A stretch of 64,000 nucleotides of DNA from Symbiodinium sp. CCMP2592 (lineage: Eukaryota > Sar > Dinophyceae > Suessiales > Symbiodiniaceae): contig CAJNDT010004891.1 of the NCBI GenBank assembly GCA_905221615.1, positions 1 through 64,000 on the forward strand, given 5' to 3'. Made by a program: the position numbers and the translations under genes. The notes beneath the pieces are model-generated. The model worked only from the letters and a program-made list of their open reading frames with translations. It searched no databases and was not told the origin of the DNA. Each line of letters begins with the position of its first letter. The stretch's first letter is position 1. Shown in pieces: positions 10,164-20,727 of the stretch.

Positions 10164-11996
10164 AGTTATTATCGAGTCAACAGAAGCAAGCTCAACCTCG
10201 AATACGAGGAACCTGCTGATGAGGAAGATCTCGTAAGAGAACATGAGCGCATCAGCGCTCGACTTCGAGAAAATCGCAACCACCGAATCTCGAAGTCATC
10301 GTCTAACCCGGCTATGCAACAGGAAATGAAAGAGAGAATCTGGGTTAGTCGATGGAATCGAAAAATCCGAAGTCCACTCATGCTCAAGGATTCTGAGGCT
10401 CCTGACGAAGAGGAGTGGGACAGACCCAGAGATTCGGCATCTTCCTCCTCTGCACCTCCTACCAAGGAGAGATTTGTAGGAGTACGCAGGACAGCCATGA
10501 GTCTTAACCAAAGGATACGGCTGATGACACGACCAGATAATCCTCTCTGCGATCTTTGCAACCAGCCTACAGGCTATTTTTGCTATTCCTGTGGTACGAT
10601 TGTATGTGCAGACTGTCGACTTACCCCACAGGGTAAACAACAGATGTGCGAGTGCATCTTGCCAATCGATTGCCTCGAGACCTCTAAAGTGTCAGCAGGA
10701 ATGATCTCAGAAGAGCGTCAGGTTTTATACGAGGCCATCCTCACACATGAGGACGTAGATTTGGCAGTCCAGAAAATCAACATGTATTGCGACCACGCAA
10801 GGAATTCGTTCATGAGAGCCCATCCAGGCGTTGATCCATGTAGCTTTGATGATATTAGGAATAATCCTCCTAATACTTACACCAGCTCCACAGAGGCTCC
10901 AACCCTGGAGGAATACAAGAGCATCAACAAGGGTCACATCAATATCAAGGACTCCAGAACAAGCCACCCGGCGTCTTTTCTCTCTCTTACTGGCTACGAA
11001 GACAAACTGGTGCTCGACGCACATTACGAGATAGTTCGTAATAGGATGGCCGGTGTTAACGAAAAGAGAGAACACATAGAGGGCTCAAACCCAGACAGCG
11101 TATCACTAAGCCTAGTGGTATGCAACTGGGGAAATATGGATCGAGCGCCGGTGCCAGCAGGGAATCCCAAAAAGAAACTCAAACCTGAGAAGGGATTCGA
11201 TTACCACCCTCTTATTGACATGTGCTTCAACAATTCAGCACATATTACCCTCGTACTCGAGGCAGGAGCACTTGCGTCAAAGTATTCGATCGCAACCATG
11301 CGACAACATGAATACAGAGGGATGCTAATCCATTCTCCTCCCAAGGAGCCTGAGGCACCCTCAATGTATATTGGAGTCAAGGGTGACCCAACAACAGACA
11401 TCTCTCTCGTCCACCACTTTTACCGTCACCGAACAATGAAGCCTAAAGCTGGTGGTCCCAAGAAGCGACTGTGGGCATGCCACGGTGCGGTATGCCGCCT
11501 CACCTTTGGGTACCACAGTACCATCAAGGAGGCAAAAGAATGGGTCCACCCATATTCCGGCCAGAGGATGACGAGAGATGAGTACATGAAGATTATCGGA
11601 TATGACCCTCTCAAGGGTAAAAATCCTGACAAGGATGGACCCACTGATGGCTCTTACCTCTCACCAGAGGCGTGTCTGACACTGTCGGACCTCGACCCTT
11701 CGCCGGTTCTCTGTGAATGGAACGGCCATGTCGAGGGTGATGAGCCACCAGAGGAAGACTTTGAGTCATACGCAGAGATCTTCTCACAAGAAGCATCAAA
11801 CGATCTTGACGAGATGTGGTGTACAAAAGGGCCTTACAAGGTCATCACCATCGCGATCGTCCATTTCAACTCATACATGACTCATAAGGAAGAACAGAGG
11901 CGCGAACTGGTGAACGCGTTCCTCAACGAGGTTCTCCCTTTCAAACCGGATGTAATTGCGGGGGATCTCAATAATATTGCGTCGAGCTCACCTTAA
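10164..11996 (+). pseudogene. KptA/EEP polyprotein copy 1, zinc and endonuclease region
   Basis: Continues the frame after the TAA. A Cys-rich zinc module lies near 10549-10660 (CDLC, CYSC, CADC, CEC: C-x2-C pairs as in B-box or RING-like folds). It is followed by an EEP-type nuclease or phosphatase domain: strand VVCNWGNM, catalytic-type Glu in LVLEAG, HFNSYMTHKEE, and the hallmark GDLNN at about 11962. Copy 2 preserves all of these. The frame breaks just after GDLNN by loss of one base near 11988 relative to copy 2, shifting the C-terminal part into another frame. EEP enzymes cut phosphodiester bonds in DNA or RNA, or remove phosphates; the substrate here is unknown. Confidence 0.65.
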
Positions 11997-12025
11997 AAGG
12001 TGGAGACGTTCACCCGCGAAACGGT

Positions 12026-14842
12026 TTGTTTTCTCTATACCTGGAGAAGAAACTTGCAGCATTCAACAGAATAGCAGGAAGGCACTCACAAGTGCGACAC
12101 CTCTGCTTGAACAACTCTGACCAGCACAGACTGGCACGTGCAGATCGTCTACCGCCGGACCCGGCGAAGAAAGTTGCTGACCTCGACTGTATCAACAGTT
12201 ATATCCTTGACTGGAGTAAAACGCCGCACACGGCGTCACCTAGTCCAAGAGATGCTACACCTGCCGCCGAAAGAACATACTGGGAACGAGTCTCAGATAT
12301 GTGGCAGGACATGAACAGAAACAGGGATATCGATATCCGTCTGTTTGTCTCAGTCAAGCAGTACTATTCAACTTTTTCTAACCTTGACCTGTGGTTGAGT
12401 CCCTCTGACAAAGATTGGCACAGCCCTTTGGGCTTCACGATACAACCAATCCTTACAAAAGGGAAACACAACCGGTCAGATGCCCAGGTTCAGAAGATCG
12501 CTGACAAGCGACAGGCTTACAAGCAGCGTAATGCTGAATACTGGGATTACAAAGACTCATTTATGTATTCATCTGGCAACAGCTGGTACGACAGACAGCA
12601 ACCACAAGGTAGCTATCACAGATATGGAAGATTCTGGGAAAGGCCACAGCCTGAACGTCCCAGCGAGCCTGAAGGCTCTCCTCCAAGAAGGAGCCAGGCA
12701 TCATCGTCCTCTTCACAACAAGATCTACCAAGATCGAGATCCAGACCTCAGAGAGCCAGTCTTGTTGACAAGCTCAACATGTCTTTAGAGGAACTGGACA
12801 CACTTGAGGAACAACAAGAGGAAGAACATTTGATCCGTGAGATGGAGAGTGTTATTGAAGAGCACGAACGAGAAACATCAAACCTGATGTCGGCTCAAAG
12901 AGATGAAGACGAACAGGAGGAAGAATCTTCCAGTCGCAGAAGAAGAAGGAAGTCATCGCGACCGCCGTCTGCTCCGAGCAGCAAGGCACTCCGAACAGCT
13001 GCCACAGCAGCAGGGTTGTCGAACTGGTTCGGACACCCTAATCAAGGCGGTGCAAAGGGAGAGTCTATCAAGACTGATGAACCTTCACTTCCAAACTCAC
13101 TAACCAGTGAGCAAGACTTCTCCGTCTTCAGCATCGCGTGGAATGTGTTTCTGCTGCTAATGGGCCTACACTGGATGTGGAAGCAGCTCACCAGGGCTCC
13201 CATCAGATGTATGGACCGCCAACAATCAAATGCAAAAGCAGCAGCGAAACGACCACCACCATTTCTCGAACCCGAGAATGAACCACAGACGCGTGAACCT
13301 TTAGGACCCAACAGGGTCAATTCTGGAGAAACAACGGATTTGCGACCTGTGTGGCACACTTCCCGAAGCGAAGTCTACCATCTTTCAGACAGCTGTTACC
13401 AGCTCAAGCAAGCAAAAGATGTTTCAAGGAAGGTGCTGTGTAAAACCTGCCTCCAGGCAGTACAAGTTGCGGAGATTCGCAGGAACGATCCTTTTCAAAG
13501 AGGTGATACACGATCACGTGGCACCGAAAGGGACATTGAACGGTTTCAAACCTATGACGATGCAAGTACTACTCCTCATATGAGGCAATTATTCAGTGAT
13601 GCATTGCATTCACAAATGGCCGAAGAAGCCATGCAGATTACCTATACATCAATCCCTAAGGGATCCTCGGCAAGAGCCAGAGGTACATCTGCACTCGCAA
13701 GTGCCTCATCGTCGTCAGTGCCCAAGGCAATGCCACCAGTGCCTAACAAGGCAAACATGTCACCTCCACCTAAGACTCCTCCGCCAAAGGCGAAAGGAAC
13801 AGTACCTTCAGATCCTCCGAGACCAAAAGGTCCTACCAGAAGAGGAGGTCAAAATCGGCGCATTCAACGAAAAGCAGCTAGAGAAGCCCATAACAGTGGA
13901 CTCTGCAACCATGCAGACGCTGCACTTGGCGAAGCCAATCAAGGCCAGGCCATTAACACTATGTGCCGAAACATGGCAGTAAGACACGTCAGCTCTATCG
14001 ATGCAACGGTAGAAGCAGCCGAGCAGTTTACACAACGCGTGCAACAGCACGTAGAAACATATGATGAAGAGGAACCGTGGAGCACGGAGTTTCTACCAGT
14101 CGTGGAAGTCCTATTCAGGAACTTGAGCAGCGACGAAACAACTGTCATACATGACAATCATACGGTAACTATGCCTATTGAGAAATATCTCGACCTCCTC
14201 AGAATCGCACAATCATTGCGAAACTCTATCCAGAGAGACAAGGAGGAAAGAAAGGATCATCTTGACACCATCCAAGATACTCTATCCAGAGTGGAAATCC
14301 TTCTAACAGCACTGAAGGACTCAAAAACAGTCTTCAATCAATTGGTCCATTCCTCACTAGAGATAGAGCGAAGACATAAAAACCTCAAAAATGTCCTTGA
14401 GACACTTTTTGACGACCAAAGCTCTGAGGAAGACCAGTCAGAATCTGACCATGAAGAAGTCCTAACTCCTTCTGCAGCACAGTACTGGAACAGCCTTCAT
14501 GCCCACGCCTTATCTCCCTCAGGAGATGAAAGTGAAAGATCATGGGCGTCCTCAGACGGACAGCTTGAAAGAAGAAGGGCCGAACGGGCAAAGGCTAAGC
14601 AGCCACAACCGGCTAAAGCCGAGGCAACTCCAATCAGCTCACAAGCTGCACCAAAGGCCGAGCCAAAGGCGACTACATCCAACCATGGATATGACACTGC
14701 AGACGCCGCCTTCACCAGGGCTGAGAACAGATTACTCGGAATCTTTTCAAGTTCCGAAGAAGATCACTCAGACCCGGATGAACCACATCCGAACGTCTAT
14801 GCTCGAGCCTATGATCCAAACCTGGATCCAAATCTGAGATAA
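12026..14842 (+). CDS. KptA/EEP polyprotein copy 1, C-terminal region
   Basis: About 938 residues in the frame that continues the EEP domain after the frameshift. The true coding segment starts a few codons earlier, at about 11988. The start holds the last EEP blocks (DLDCINSYI and the SDKDWHSPL segment, a likely SDHxP motif). Then come a Ser/Arg-rich stretch, a coiled coil with a poly-acidic tract, and a hydrophobic segment near 13120-13200 (FSIAWNVFLLLMGL, a possible membrane span). A small His/Cys motif follows near 13350-13460 (HTSRSEVYHL...CKTC). The tail is Pro-rich, then helical and acidic (about 14000-14500), ending at 14842. The part beyond EEP is unrecognised. Long frame conservation against copy 2 to the right edge argues it was under selection. 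Confidence 0.6.
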   Translation: MFSLYLEKKLAAFNRIAGRHSQVRHLCLNNSDQHRLARADRLPPDPAKKVADLDCINSYILDWSKTPHTASPSPRDATPAAERTYWERVSDMWQDMNRNRDIDIRLFVSVKQYYSTFSNLDLWLSPSDKDWHSPLGFTIQPILTKGKHNRSDAQVQKIADKRQAYKQRNAEYWDYKDSFMYSSGNSWYDRQQPQGSYHRYGRFWERPQPERPSEPEGSPPRRSQASSSSSQQDLPRSRSRPQRASLVDKLNMSLEELDTLEEQQEEEHLIREMESVIEEHERETSNLMSAQRDEDEQEEESSSRRRRRKSSRPPSAPSSKALRTAATAAGLSNWFGHPNQGGAKGESIKTDEPSLPNSLTSEQDFSVFSIAWNVFLLLMGLHWMWKQLTRAPIRCMDRQQSNAKAAAKRPPPFLEPENEPQTREPLGPNRVNSGETTDLRPVWHTSRSEVYHLSDSCYQLKQAKDVSRKVLCKTCLQAVQVAEIRRNDPFQRGDTRSRGTERDIERFQTYDDASTTPHMRQLFSDALHSQMAEEAMQITYTSIPKGSSARARGTSALASASSSSVPKAMPPVPNKANMSPPPKTPPPKAKGTVPSDPPRPKGPTRRGGQNRRIQRKAAREAHNSGLCNHADAALGEANQGQAINTMCRNMAVRHVSSIDATVEAAEQFTQRVQQHVETYDEEEPWSTEFLPVVEVLFRNLSSDETTVIHDNHTVTMPIEKYLDLLRIAQSLRNSIQRDKEERKDHLDTIQDTLSRVEILLTALKDSKTVFNQLVHSSLEIERRHKNLKNVLETLFDDQSSEEDQSESDHEEVLTPSAAQYWNSLHAHALSPSGDESERSWASSDGQLERRRAERAKAKQPQPAKAEATPISSQAAPKAEPKATTSNHGYDTADAAFTRAENRLLGIFSSSEEDHSDPDEPHPNVYARAYDPNLDPNLR

Positions 14843-15420
14843 GGAAAATCTCAGAGTTTCACAACAGTGACTCACAAGGCTCTAACAAGAGCACAGTGAA
14901 GGGCTGCATAATTCGATAGAAGAACATTACCAGACCTGATCCTGTACAGACGATCTCTCTGACCAATGTGCATGAAAGAGTTCAAAAGGAGTGATTTCAA
15001 GAGTGACTTCAACAGTGTACTTCAGTGCTATACCTAGCATAAACAATATGCTGTTTTTATCATGAGTCCAAACTCCGCAACTGTGACAGTGGGCATAATA
15101 GTATATGTGTGAATGTGCGGCCATGCTTCCGGTAAAAGAAAATTAGTGTCTGTTTGTTTGCGTAAACCTCTAAAGGGGTAGCTCTAACAGGTACCTACAG
15201 CAATGGCTGCATGCTCATACATATACATTCCGCTGCCCATTGGCTCACAGTGGTTTTACCATATTGAGACAAGACAAGCTCTCCTTGCGTAGCAAGACAA
15301 AACAACTACTGTCCGTGTGCAGGGCGCTGCCCTTTGATCCTTAGGGAATAAACTGGTCATACACCTCCTAACAAGGAGCATTTCCTTGTGGGTGTATCGG
15401 CTCACCCCTTTAAGTCCCCC
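14843..15420. other. Region downstream of polyprotein copy 1
   Basis: No coding region recognised. It probably includes the 3' untranslated part of the polyprotein unit before the microsatellite block. Confidence 0.3.
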
Positions 15421-16110
15421 TTTAAGCCTCCCGGAAGCCCCCCTTAAGCTCCCCTTTAAGCCCCCCACGCAATCACACACACACACACACACACACACAC
15501 AAGAAAAAGAAGCCACACGAAATCGTTTTATGGGTGGTTTTTGCGAAGAAAATAAAATGAGAAAAGCAAACTTAATGAAACAAAACACAATCACAAGCCC
15601 CCCACGCAATCACACACACACACAAAACAAGAAGAAGAAGAAGAAGAAGAAGAAGAAGCCACACGAAATCGTTTGATGGGTGGTTTTTGCGAAGAAAATA
15701 AAATGAAAAAGCAGACTTAATGAAACAAAACAAATGAACACAAACACAAAAGAAGAAGAAGAAGCCACACGAAATCGCTTTTTGGTGCCTTAAGCTCCCC
15801 TTTAAGCCCCCCACGCAATCACACACACACACACAACAAGAAGAAGCCACACGAAATCGTTTTATGGGTGGTTTTTGCGAAGAAAATAAAATGAGAAAAG
15901 CAAACTTAATGAAACAAAACACAATCACAAGCCCCCCACGCAATCACACACACACACAAGAAGAAGAAGCCACACGAAATCGTTTCATGGGAGGTTTTTG
16001 CGAAGAAAATAAAATGAAAAAGCAGACTTAATGAAACAAAACAAATGAACACAAACACAAAAGAAGAAGAAGCCACACGAAATCGTTTTTTGGTGCGTTT
16101 TGCGAAGAAA
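15421..16110. repeat. Composite CA/GAA microsatellite with a recurring 110-130 bp module
   Basis: A unit starting GCCACACGAAATCG recurs at 15512, 15658, 15764, 15846, 15969 and 16072. Between copies lie (CA)n or (GAA)n tracts, a GGTTTTTGCGAAGAAAATA block and CTTAATGAAACAAAACA. The copies are interleaved with CCCCTTTAAGCCCCCCACGC segments. This looks like repeated duplication of one microsatellite-bearing module, not protein coding. Confidence 0.8.
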
Positions 16111-16558
16111 ATACAATGTAGCTTAAAAGAAGGACTCGCACCCATTTAACTGTTTGGACATAACGAAGATTTGGACAAATCAAAATTCACACCAGTATCG
16201 AGTTCTTGGTCACGATCATGGAGACAAAGTTTCAACGCGATGAGTTTCTGCCATTCCGCAACCAAAAATGGTCGTTTCCGGCCTCCTCTAATGCATCAGC
16301 AAAATGTGTTGCACGCAAGCGTACGAGCTGAGAGAGCCGCTAGAATTGCACATACAAAGGCAATCCAACTGGACAACCTCCACCTTCGACACCCAGGTTC
16401 CGACCCAGCCGACCTCGGTCCAATCCAGGGTTCCAAGCCACCTCAAAGGTTGCTGTGAGAGAACATATACAGCACCTCCGTGGCATCCTTCCCACCCGGT
16501 ACAATTGTGACACGCTTTTGACACTGGTTGAATCTGATGTTCAACCGCCGATGCGCTG
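16111..16558. other. Stretch between microsatellite and viral block
   Basis: No gene recognised. Base composition shifts from AT-rich to GC-rich near 16500, which I take as the approximate left edge of the endogenous virus. No terminal inverted repeat was identified by eye. Confidence 0.3.
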
Positions 16559-16885
16559 GTGGCGCGGTACGAGGCTCGCGGAGCTGTGCCGACGAATGCG
16601 CCGCAGACCATGAGGGTCTGGCCGGGATTGCGCTTGATCGGAGCCAGTGGCAAAGTGCAAAAGGGCACCTTCCTGACCGTGGAAGCCGTGGAGAGCGACG
16701 TCGTCCGCCTAGAGAGCTGGCAATGCTTCGCGGGCCCGGAGTTGCTGAAGCACACGCGGCTCTGCAGCGCAATTACCTATGCTTCGGTTCAGAAGCTGAC
16801 CCTGAGAGGAAGAGTTTGGCTCTACGATGTGGAGAGCCCGCATTTCACGCTCATGCTCCCTTTTTATTCCTTGAAGAGAAAAAAT
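16559..16885 (+). pseudogene. C-terminal fragment of a superfamily 1-like helicase
   Basis: The frame contains VWPGLRLIG, GKVQKGTFLTV and then ITYASVQKLTLRGRVWL followed by SPHFT. This pattern resembles the last helicase motifs of SF1 (Pif1/RecD2/UvrD-like) proteins, where a TxHSxQGLTL-type block is followed by a strand and SPHFT. The expected SRAT block is lost and no stop follows before the next gene start, so the end is frameshifted. The N-terminal Walker motifs are not present upstream, so this is a truncated remnant. A helicase would fit a replication role in a Polinton-like virus. The family assignment rests on a short match. Confidence 0.4.
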
Positions 16886-17058
16886 GCCGCCGGCCGAACG
16901 CACCTTCTCAGTGCTGCCGAGAGAGGTGCCTCTGCGCGCCTGTGGCCCTGGCGGGCGTCTTCGTGGCCCTGTGGCTCCTGTCCGCCCCTGGCGCACCGCC
17001 GCCCGGCCACCATCCCATGCGGCTGCAGGGGCCGTGGCACGAAGGCAACATCACTTAA
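16884..17058 (+). pseudogene. Small single-pass membrane protein remnant
   Basis: Begins ATG (MPPAERTFSVLPREVP), and after a one-base frame change near 16930 continues CAPVALAGVFVALWLLSAPG, a clear hydrophobic span, ending in EGNIT and a stop at 17058. The pieces together make about 57 residues. Small membrane proteins are common next to the packaging ATPase in Polinton-like viruses, but this one has no recognised family. Confidence 0.35.
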
Positions 17059-17101
17059 ATGTGCTGCTGCCTCTACGAGTGCTACAGGGCGCTTTGGTTA
17101 A

Positions 17102-17941
17102 ATGGGAAAGGTGAAGCTCTTCCCGAGCGCGAGCTACGACGTCAAGCAGCCGCGAGACCCGGCGGTCTGCAAGACGCCCTCCAACGGCATCCTATGCGCG
17201 CCGTCCGCGTCCGGGAAGACCGTTCTCCTCGTTTCGATGATCCTTGAGCAATACCGCGGCTGCTTCGAGCGCGTGTACATCATGAGCCCCAGCATTGACA
17301 TGGACCCCCAGTGGTAGCCTGTGAAGGAGTACATTCGCAAGGAGCTGGGGTCAACACGGACCGCGAGCAGTGCTGGTGGGATGAATGGGACGAGGGGGCG
17401 CTGCGCGGAATCCTGGCGCAGCAGAAGAAGATCACCCAGCAGTCCAAGCAACTGGAGATGAAAAAACTGTACCAAGTCTTGATAGTTTTGGACGATATGG
17501 CCGACTCCCCGCAGGTGCACAAAGAAGACCGGGGACGGCATCCTTAACACCCTCTTCATCAGAGGGCGCCACTACTGCTGCAACACTTGGGTGTCCACGC
17601 AAAAGCTGCGCCTCATGAGCAGCGCCGTGCGCGTCAACACCATGTGGTACGCTGTCTTCCGGCTGCGCAACCAGCTTGAATTAGATTCGCTGGTGGAGGA
17701 GCTCTCCGCCATGCTCCCCGAGGACGTTTTGTATGGCATGTATCAGGAAGCCACCAGGGAGAAATACAGCTTCTGGTACGTCAACATGCGAGCGCCAAAA
17801 GAAGACATGTTTTGGGTGCGATTCGACCGCAAATTCCTCGTAAACGAGCATGGGGACGATCCTGAGCCAAGTGGTGGGCAAGCTGCTGGGGGGCGGCCCG
17901 ATCTGCGAGAGCGAGGGTTTGGGCTTTCTGCATCTCAATAA
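17102..17941 (+). pseudogene. A32-like (FtsK/HerA-type) DNA-packaging ATPase
   Basis: The start MGKVKLFPSASYDVK leads to a Walker A block ILCAPSASGKT, then RVYIMSPS. The frame is stopped by TAG after MDPQW (17317), shifts, and resumes with WWDEWDEGALRGIL and a Walker B block YQVLIVLDD. A second shift near 17530 leads to RGRHYCCNTWVSTQKLR and NTMWYAVFRLRNQLEL, matching the sensor and arginine-finger region of A32-like ATPases. It would pump DNA into the capsid. The pieces add up to about 270 residues, close to the family size. The gene is inactive because of at least two frame changes and one stop. The C-terminus near 17850-17941 is uncertain. Confidence 0.7.
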
Positions 17942-18211
17942 TAGGAAGAGCAGACAGCGAAGGCGGAAAAAACAGCGCACACAGTCCAGCCCCCTACCTA
18001 CGCTCTCCCTCTTCCAAAGCGCCGAAAAACCCTGAAGACTGAGAGGCGTTCACCAATCCAGCAGATGATAGCTTCGTGCCACAACATCAGGTGCTGCAGC
18101 AGCAGCGGCGTGTATGACCTGCGGCGCCTGCCCTACCCGGAGCCGGCAAGGCAAATCAGCAACGAGTCGGACGCCTCGACGGCGCGGAGCTTGTTTCGCC
18201 GTAGAAGAAAG

Positions 18212-18971
18212 ATGAGCTGCTCCATATACGTGGACTCCCGGAAGCGCACTGCGGGGGACGACTCCAGCTTTGAATTTGACATTGGCGAGACGATTCATCT
18301 TCAAACGGGGGCCAAGCTCAGCGTCTTCAAGTTCAGGGTGGCTGACGCTTTCCTCAGCACGGACCGGGGACAGTAAATGTACTGGATCGATCAAGCGCTG
18401 CAGACCCTCAACTGGGCAGTGCTCCCCGTCGGGGCCTACACGGGGGCCCGTCTGGCCGCCTGGATCAGCAGCAACTACGCGACCGCGAGTTATGATCCGT
18501 CAACCAATGAGGTAAATGCGGCTTTCGATGGCAACCGCCGCATCCTTAACGACGCCGAGATCCGGAGCCTCTTCCCAGGCACCGGTTCTTACCCCGCCGG
18601 CGCCACGCCGAGCCGGCCGCTCTCGATCAACCACTTGTTGGGCCCCAGCTACGTCGACGGAGCGCTGCAGATCTTCATTCACCTTTGTCACGATGAACCC
18701 ATACTCAGAGTTGTTCCTCAGATGCAGCACCCTCGCCACTGGCGCAGACATCAAGGGGCCTCTGGGCAACGACATCATCGTCAAAACGATTATCGACAAA
18801 GGCGTCGGGAATATCATGCAAACAAGAACGGATGAAGGGCATTTCGTGAAATTACACGGCCCCATCACCCTGCGCACCCTGCGCTTTAAGCTCACCGATG
18901 TGGACGGAAATGTGGTGAATACCCGCGGGACCAGCGTTTCTTTTTGCGTGTTCCTCGAATATGAACAATGA
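18212..18971 (+). pseudogene. Penton / minor capsid protein-like
   Basis: ATG at 18212 starts MSCSIYVDSRKRTAGDDSSF, a common opening for minor capsid proteins of Polinton-like and adinto-type viruses. An in-frame TAA (18374-18376) interrupts it; reading continues in the same frame (MYWIDQALQTLNW...). It shifts near 18680 into the frame holding LFLRCSTLATGADIKG, then LRFKLTDVDGNVV and SVSFCVFLEYEQ to 18971. The terminal LTDxDGN block followed by a beta strand is the feature I associate with penton-like jelly-roll proteins. Together about 250 residues. The family call is from pattern only. Confidence 0.45.
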
Positions 18972-18989
18972 TTTTCTGTAATTAGATAA

Positions 18990-19434
18990 ATGGCTGAGAA
19001 TGAACCCGTGGACGAGCCCGCACCTGTGGCAGAGCCTGTGGCAGAGCCTGCGGCAGAGCCTGAGCCGGCTCCGGCCGCCGTGCCCCCGCCGGAGCCCGCC
19101 AAGCCCGCGGAGCCCCCCGCCCCCAAGCGGAGAGGCAGACCTCCAGGCTCGAGGAACAAGCCAAAAGCCCCGAAGACGGTGCCCGCCGAAGAGGCCGTCC
19201 CAGCACAAGCTCCCGAGCGTGCTCGCGAGCAGTTCCTCCGAAGCCGCCGAGGGCTCAGCCCGAGGCTTCGCAGCTCCAGCCCAAGCCCGCGCAGCCGTTG
19301 GAGGCTTCGCAGCTCCAGCCCGAGCCCCCCGCCGAGCCCGTCGGATGACTCCCGCCCAGGAGCGCGCGATGCGCTACATGCAGCGCCAGGACAGGTACAT
19401 GGAGCTGCTCGCCCGAAACACTCATGAACTGTAA
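18990..19434 (+). pseudogene. Pro/Ala/Glu-rich protein with AT-hook
   Basis: The N-terminal half is a low-complexity run of Pro-Ala-Glu repeats, followed by KRRGRPPGSRNK, a textbook AT-hook that binds the minor groove of AT-rich DNA. After a frame change near 19220-19240 the natural C-terminus is MTPAQERAMRYMQRQD and ending THEL at 19434. It may be a virion core or DNA-binding protein. It starts 18 bp after the penton-like gene on the same strand. Confidence 0.5.
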
Positions 19435-19475
19435 AGGAACGATGATGCCCCTCGAGCGGCGCAACGAAACCGCAG

Positions 19476-19931
19476 ATGCTGCGGACCTTTCACAAGATGT
19501 ACCCCTCGTATAACATCAACCCGCTGCTGCGCCGGCGGCACCAGCAGCTGGTCGAGGTTGAAGGCCTGCGGCTCTCCAACCGCCGGTTGCGGCAGGAGGG
19601 CGAGACCTACGCCGACGAGCTCGGCCGGATGACGGAGGCGGTCAACCGCCGCATCCCCCAACTGCGCTATATGCTCCGGCAGAGCGCCAGGGCGTTCACA
19701 GGATGGCGCGGGACGTGGCCGCAGGAAGAAACACCAGCGAGTCGGGAGTGTATGGCGGTCTACTCTGAAAAGAAGCTGGACTTGCAGCTCGCGAAGCGCG
19801 ATGGCATGTGGCTGCTCTCCAGTCCGGATGCCGAGATTCCCCTGGCCTACGAAGAGGACCTGGCCGACGAGGAGGGCCCGGTGGACCCGCCCCCATGGTG
19901 CGCTACGACCCCGAGAGCAAGACGGTCCTGA
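19476..19931 (+). CDS. Unrecognised helical/coiled-coil viral protein
   Basis: Opens MLRTFHKMYPSYNINPLLRR; residues 20-75 are rich in Arg/Leu/Glu heptads and likely form a coiled coil. The part around DLQLAKRDGMWLLSSP looks folded, and the end (EEDLADEEGPVDPPP) is acidic. The last 37 bp overlap the start of the next gene in another frame, as is usual in compact viral genomes. No family recognised. An alternative short frame begins at 19443 but stops after 23 codons, so I prefer this one. Confidence 0.45.
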   Translation: MLRTFHKMYPSYNINPLLRRRHQQLVEVEGLRLSNRRLRQEGETYADELGRMTEAVNRRIPQLRYMLRQSARAFTGWRGTWPQEETPASRECMAVYSEKKLDLQLAKRDGMWLLSSPDAEIPLAYEEDLADEEGPVDPPPWCATTPRARRS

Positions 19932-20314
19932 GCTACCTGTGCGAAATCGTCCAGCGGGCCAGCGAGCGCAGCTACCTGGGCAAGCGAGGCCTCAAGATAA
20001 ATGTACGCGAGCCTGGGCTGGGGCTGTGGGCCATGGGCCTCGAGGGCGCCTCGCCCCTGAAGCTCCCGTCAGCCGGACACCACCCGCTGCACGTCAGCCT
20101 GGCCTTCGAGGACGAGCTCAGCGAGGAGCAGCTCCAAGCGCTGGACGAGTGGGGCGAGGAGCGGGAGGAAACCTTCCAGTTCCACATGTTCACGAGCGGC
20201 GGCAGCGGCGAGCTGTCCCTGAAGTGGGATCCCGTGGCCAACTCGGACAGCGTCCAGCGGGCCCGGGAGAATAGCTACTTTGGCCAGCGACGGCCGCTGC
20301 ACGTCAGCTTCTAA
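19895..20314 (+). CDS. 2H phosphoesterase-like protein
   Basis: About 139 residues from ATG at 19895 (MVRYDPESKTVLSYLCEIV); a non-ATG extension upstream is unlikely because it overlaps the previous gene. Residues 65-80 read LHVSLAFEDELSEEQL, very like the first HxTx motif of LigT-type 2H phosphoesterases (H-x-[ST]-L followed by a GELSEEQ turn). A second LHVSF lies at the extreme C-terminus, about 70 residues on. The family hydrolyses 2',3'-cyclic or 2',5' phosphodiester bonds in RNA. The frame is intact, and it ends 7 bp before the next gene. The second motif lying at the very end is unusual and leaves doubt. Confidence 0.45.
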   Translation: MVRYDPESKTVLSYLCEIVQRASERSYLGKRGLKINVREPGLGLWAMGLEGASPLKLPSAGHHPLHVSLAFEDELSEEQLQALDEWGEEREETFQFHMFTSGGSGELSLKWDPVANSDSVQRARENSYFGQRRPLHVSF

Positions 20315-20321
20315 GTAAAAC

Positions 20322-20727
20322 ATGGAGGAGCGCAGAAGCAACGGCTTCCGCGTCAAGCCCTCCTTCGGCCAGGTCCCTGAGGGCGAACCCCTCGACATTC
20401 CCCTGCCCAACCGCAAGGCGAGCATCTACACATCCAGCCACTTCTACTTGGACGACTACCCCAATGCCCCGGAGCCCATCAGCGATGCACCGATGCCCCA
20501 CACCCAGCTGAATCCCGCGGCTGCTTTTGAAACAGCCGACGAGGGCTACGACGGCGTACCCTTCCCAAGGCCGCCCAGAGAGTTCACTCGACCATCTTTT
20601 CTACCGGACTCCGACGACGGAGGCATGGACCCAGGCCAGGCCCTGCGCAACGACGGGCTCAATCCACCGAGACCCCCGAGCCTGGGCGGCCGCATGAAGG
20701 AATCAGGCATTCAAGCCGCGGAAGCGA
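20322..20727 (+). pseudogene. Viral structural-type gene, 5' part, split by element 2
   Basis: ATG at 20322 gives MEERRSNGFRVKPSFGQ, then a Pro/Asp-rich region and RMKESGIQAAEA, after which element 2 begins. Skipping 20728-29654 and keeping one TC rejoins the frame as E-A-I-I-A-G-G-A-A, with no loss of codons, so the insertion site is exact. The protein is unrecognised but has an Ala/Gly-rich hydrophobic C-terminal half in the distal part (29655 onward). The Pro-rich N-terminus and position just before the capsid gene suggest a virion component. Confidence 0.7.
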
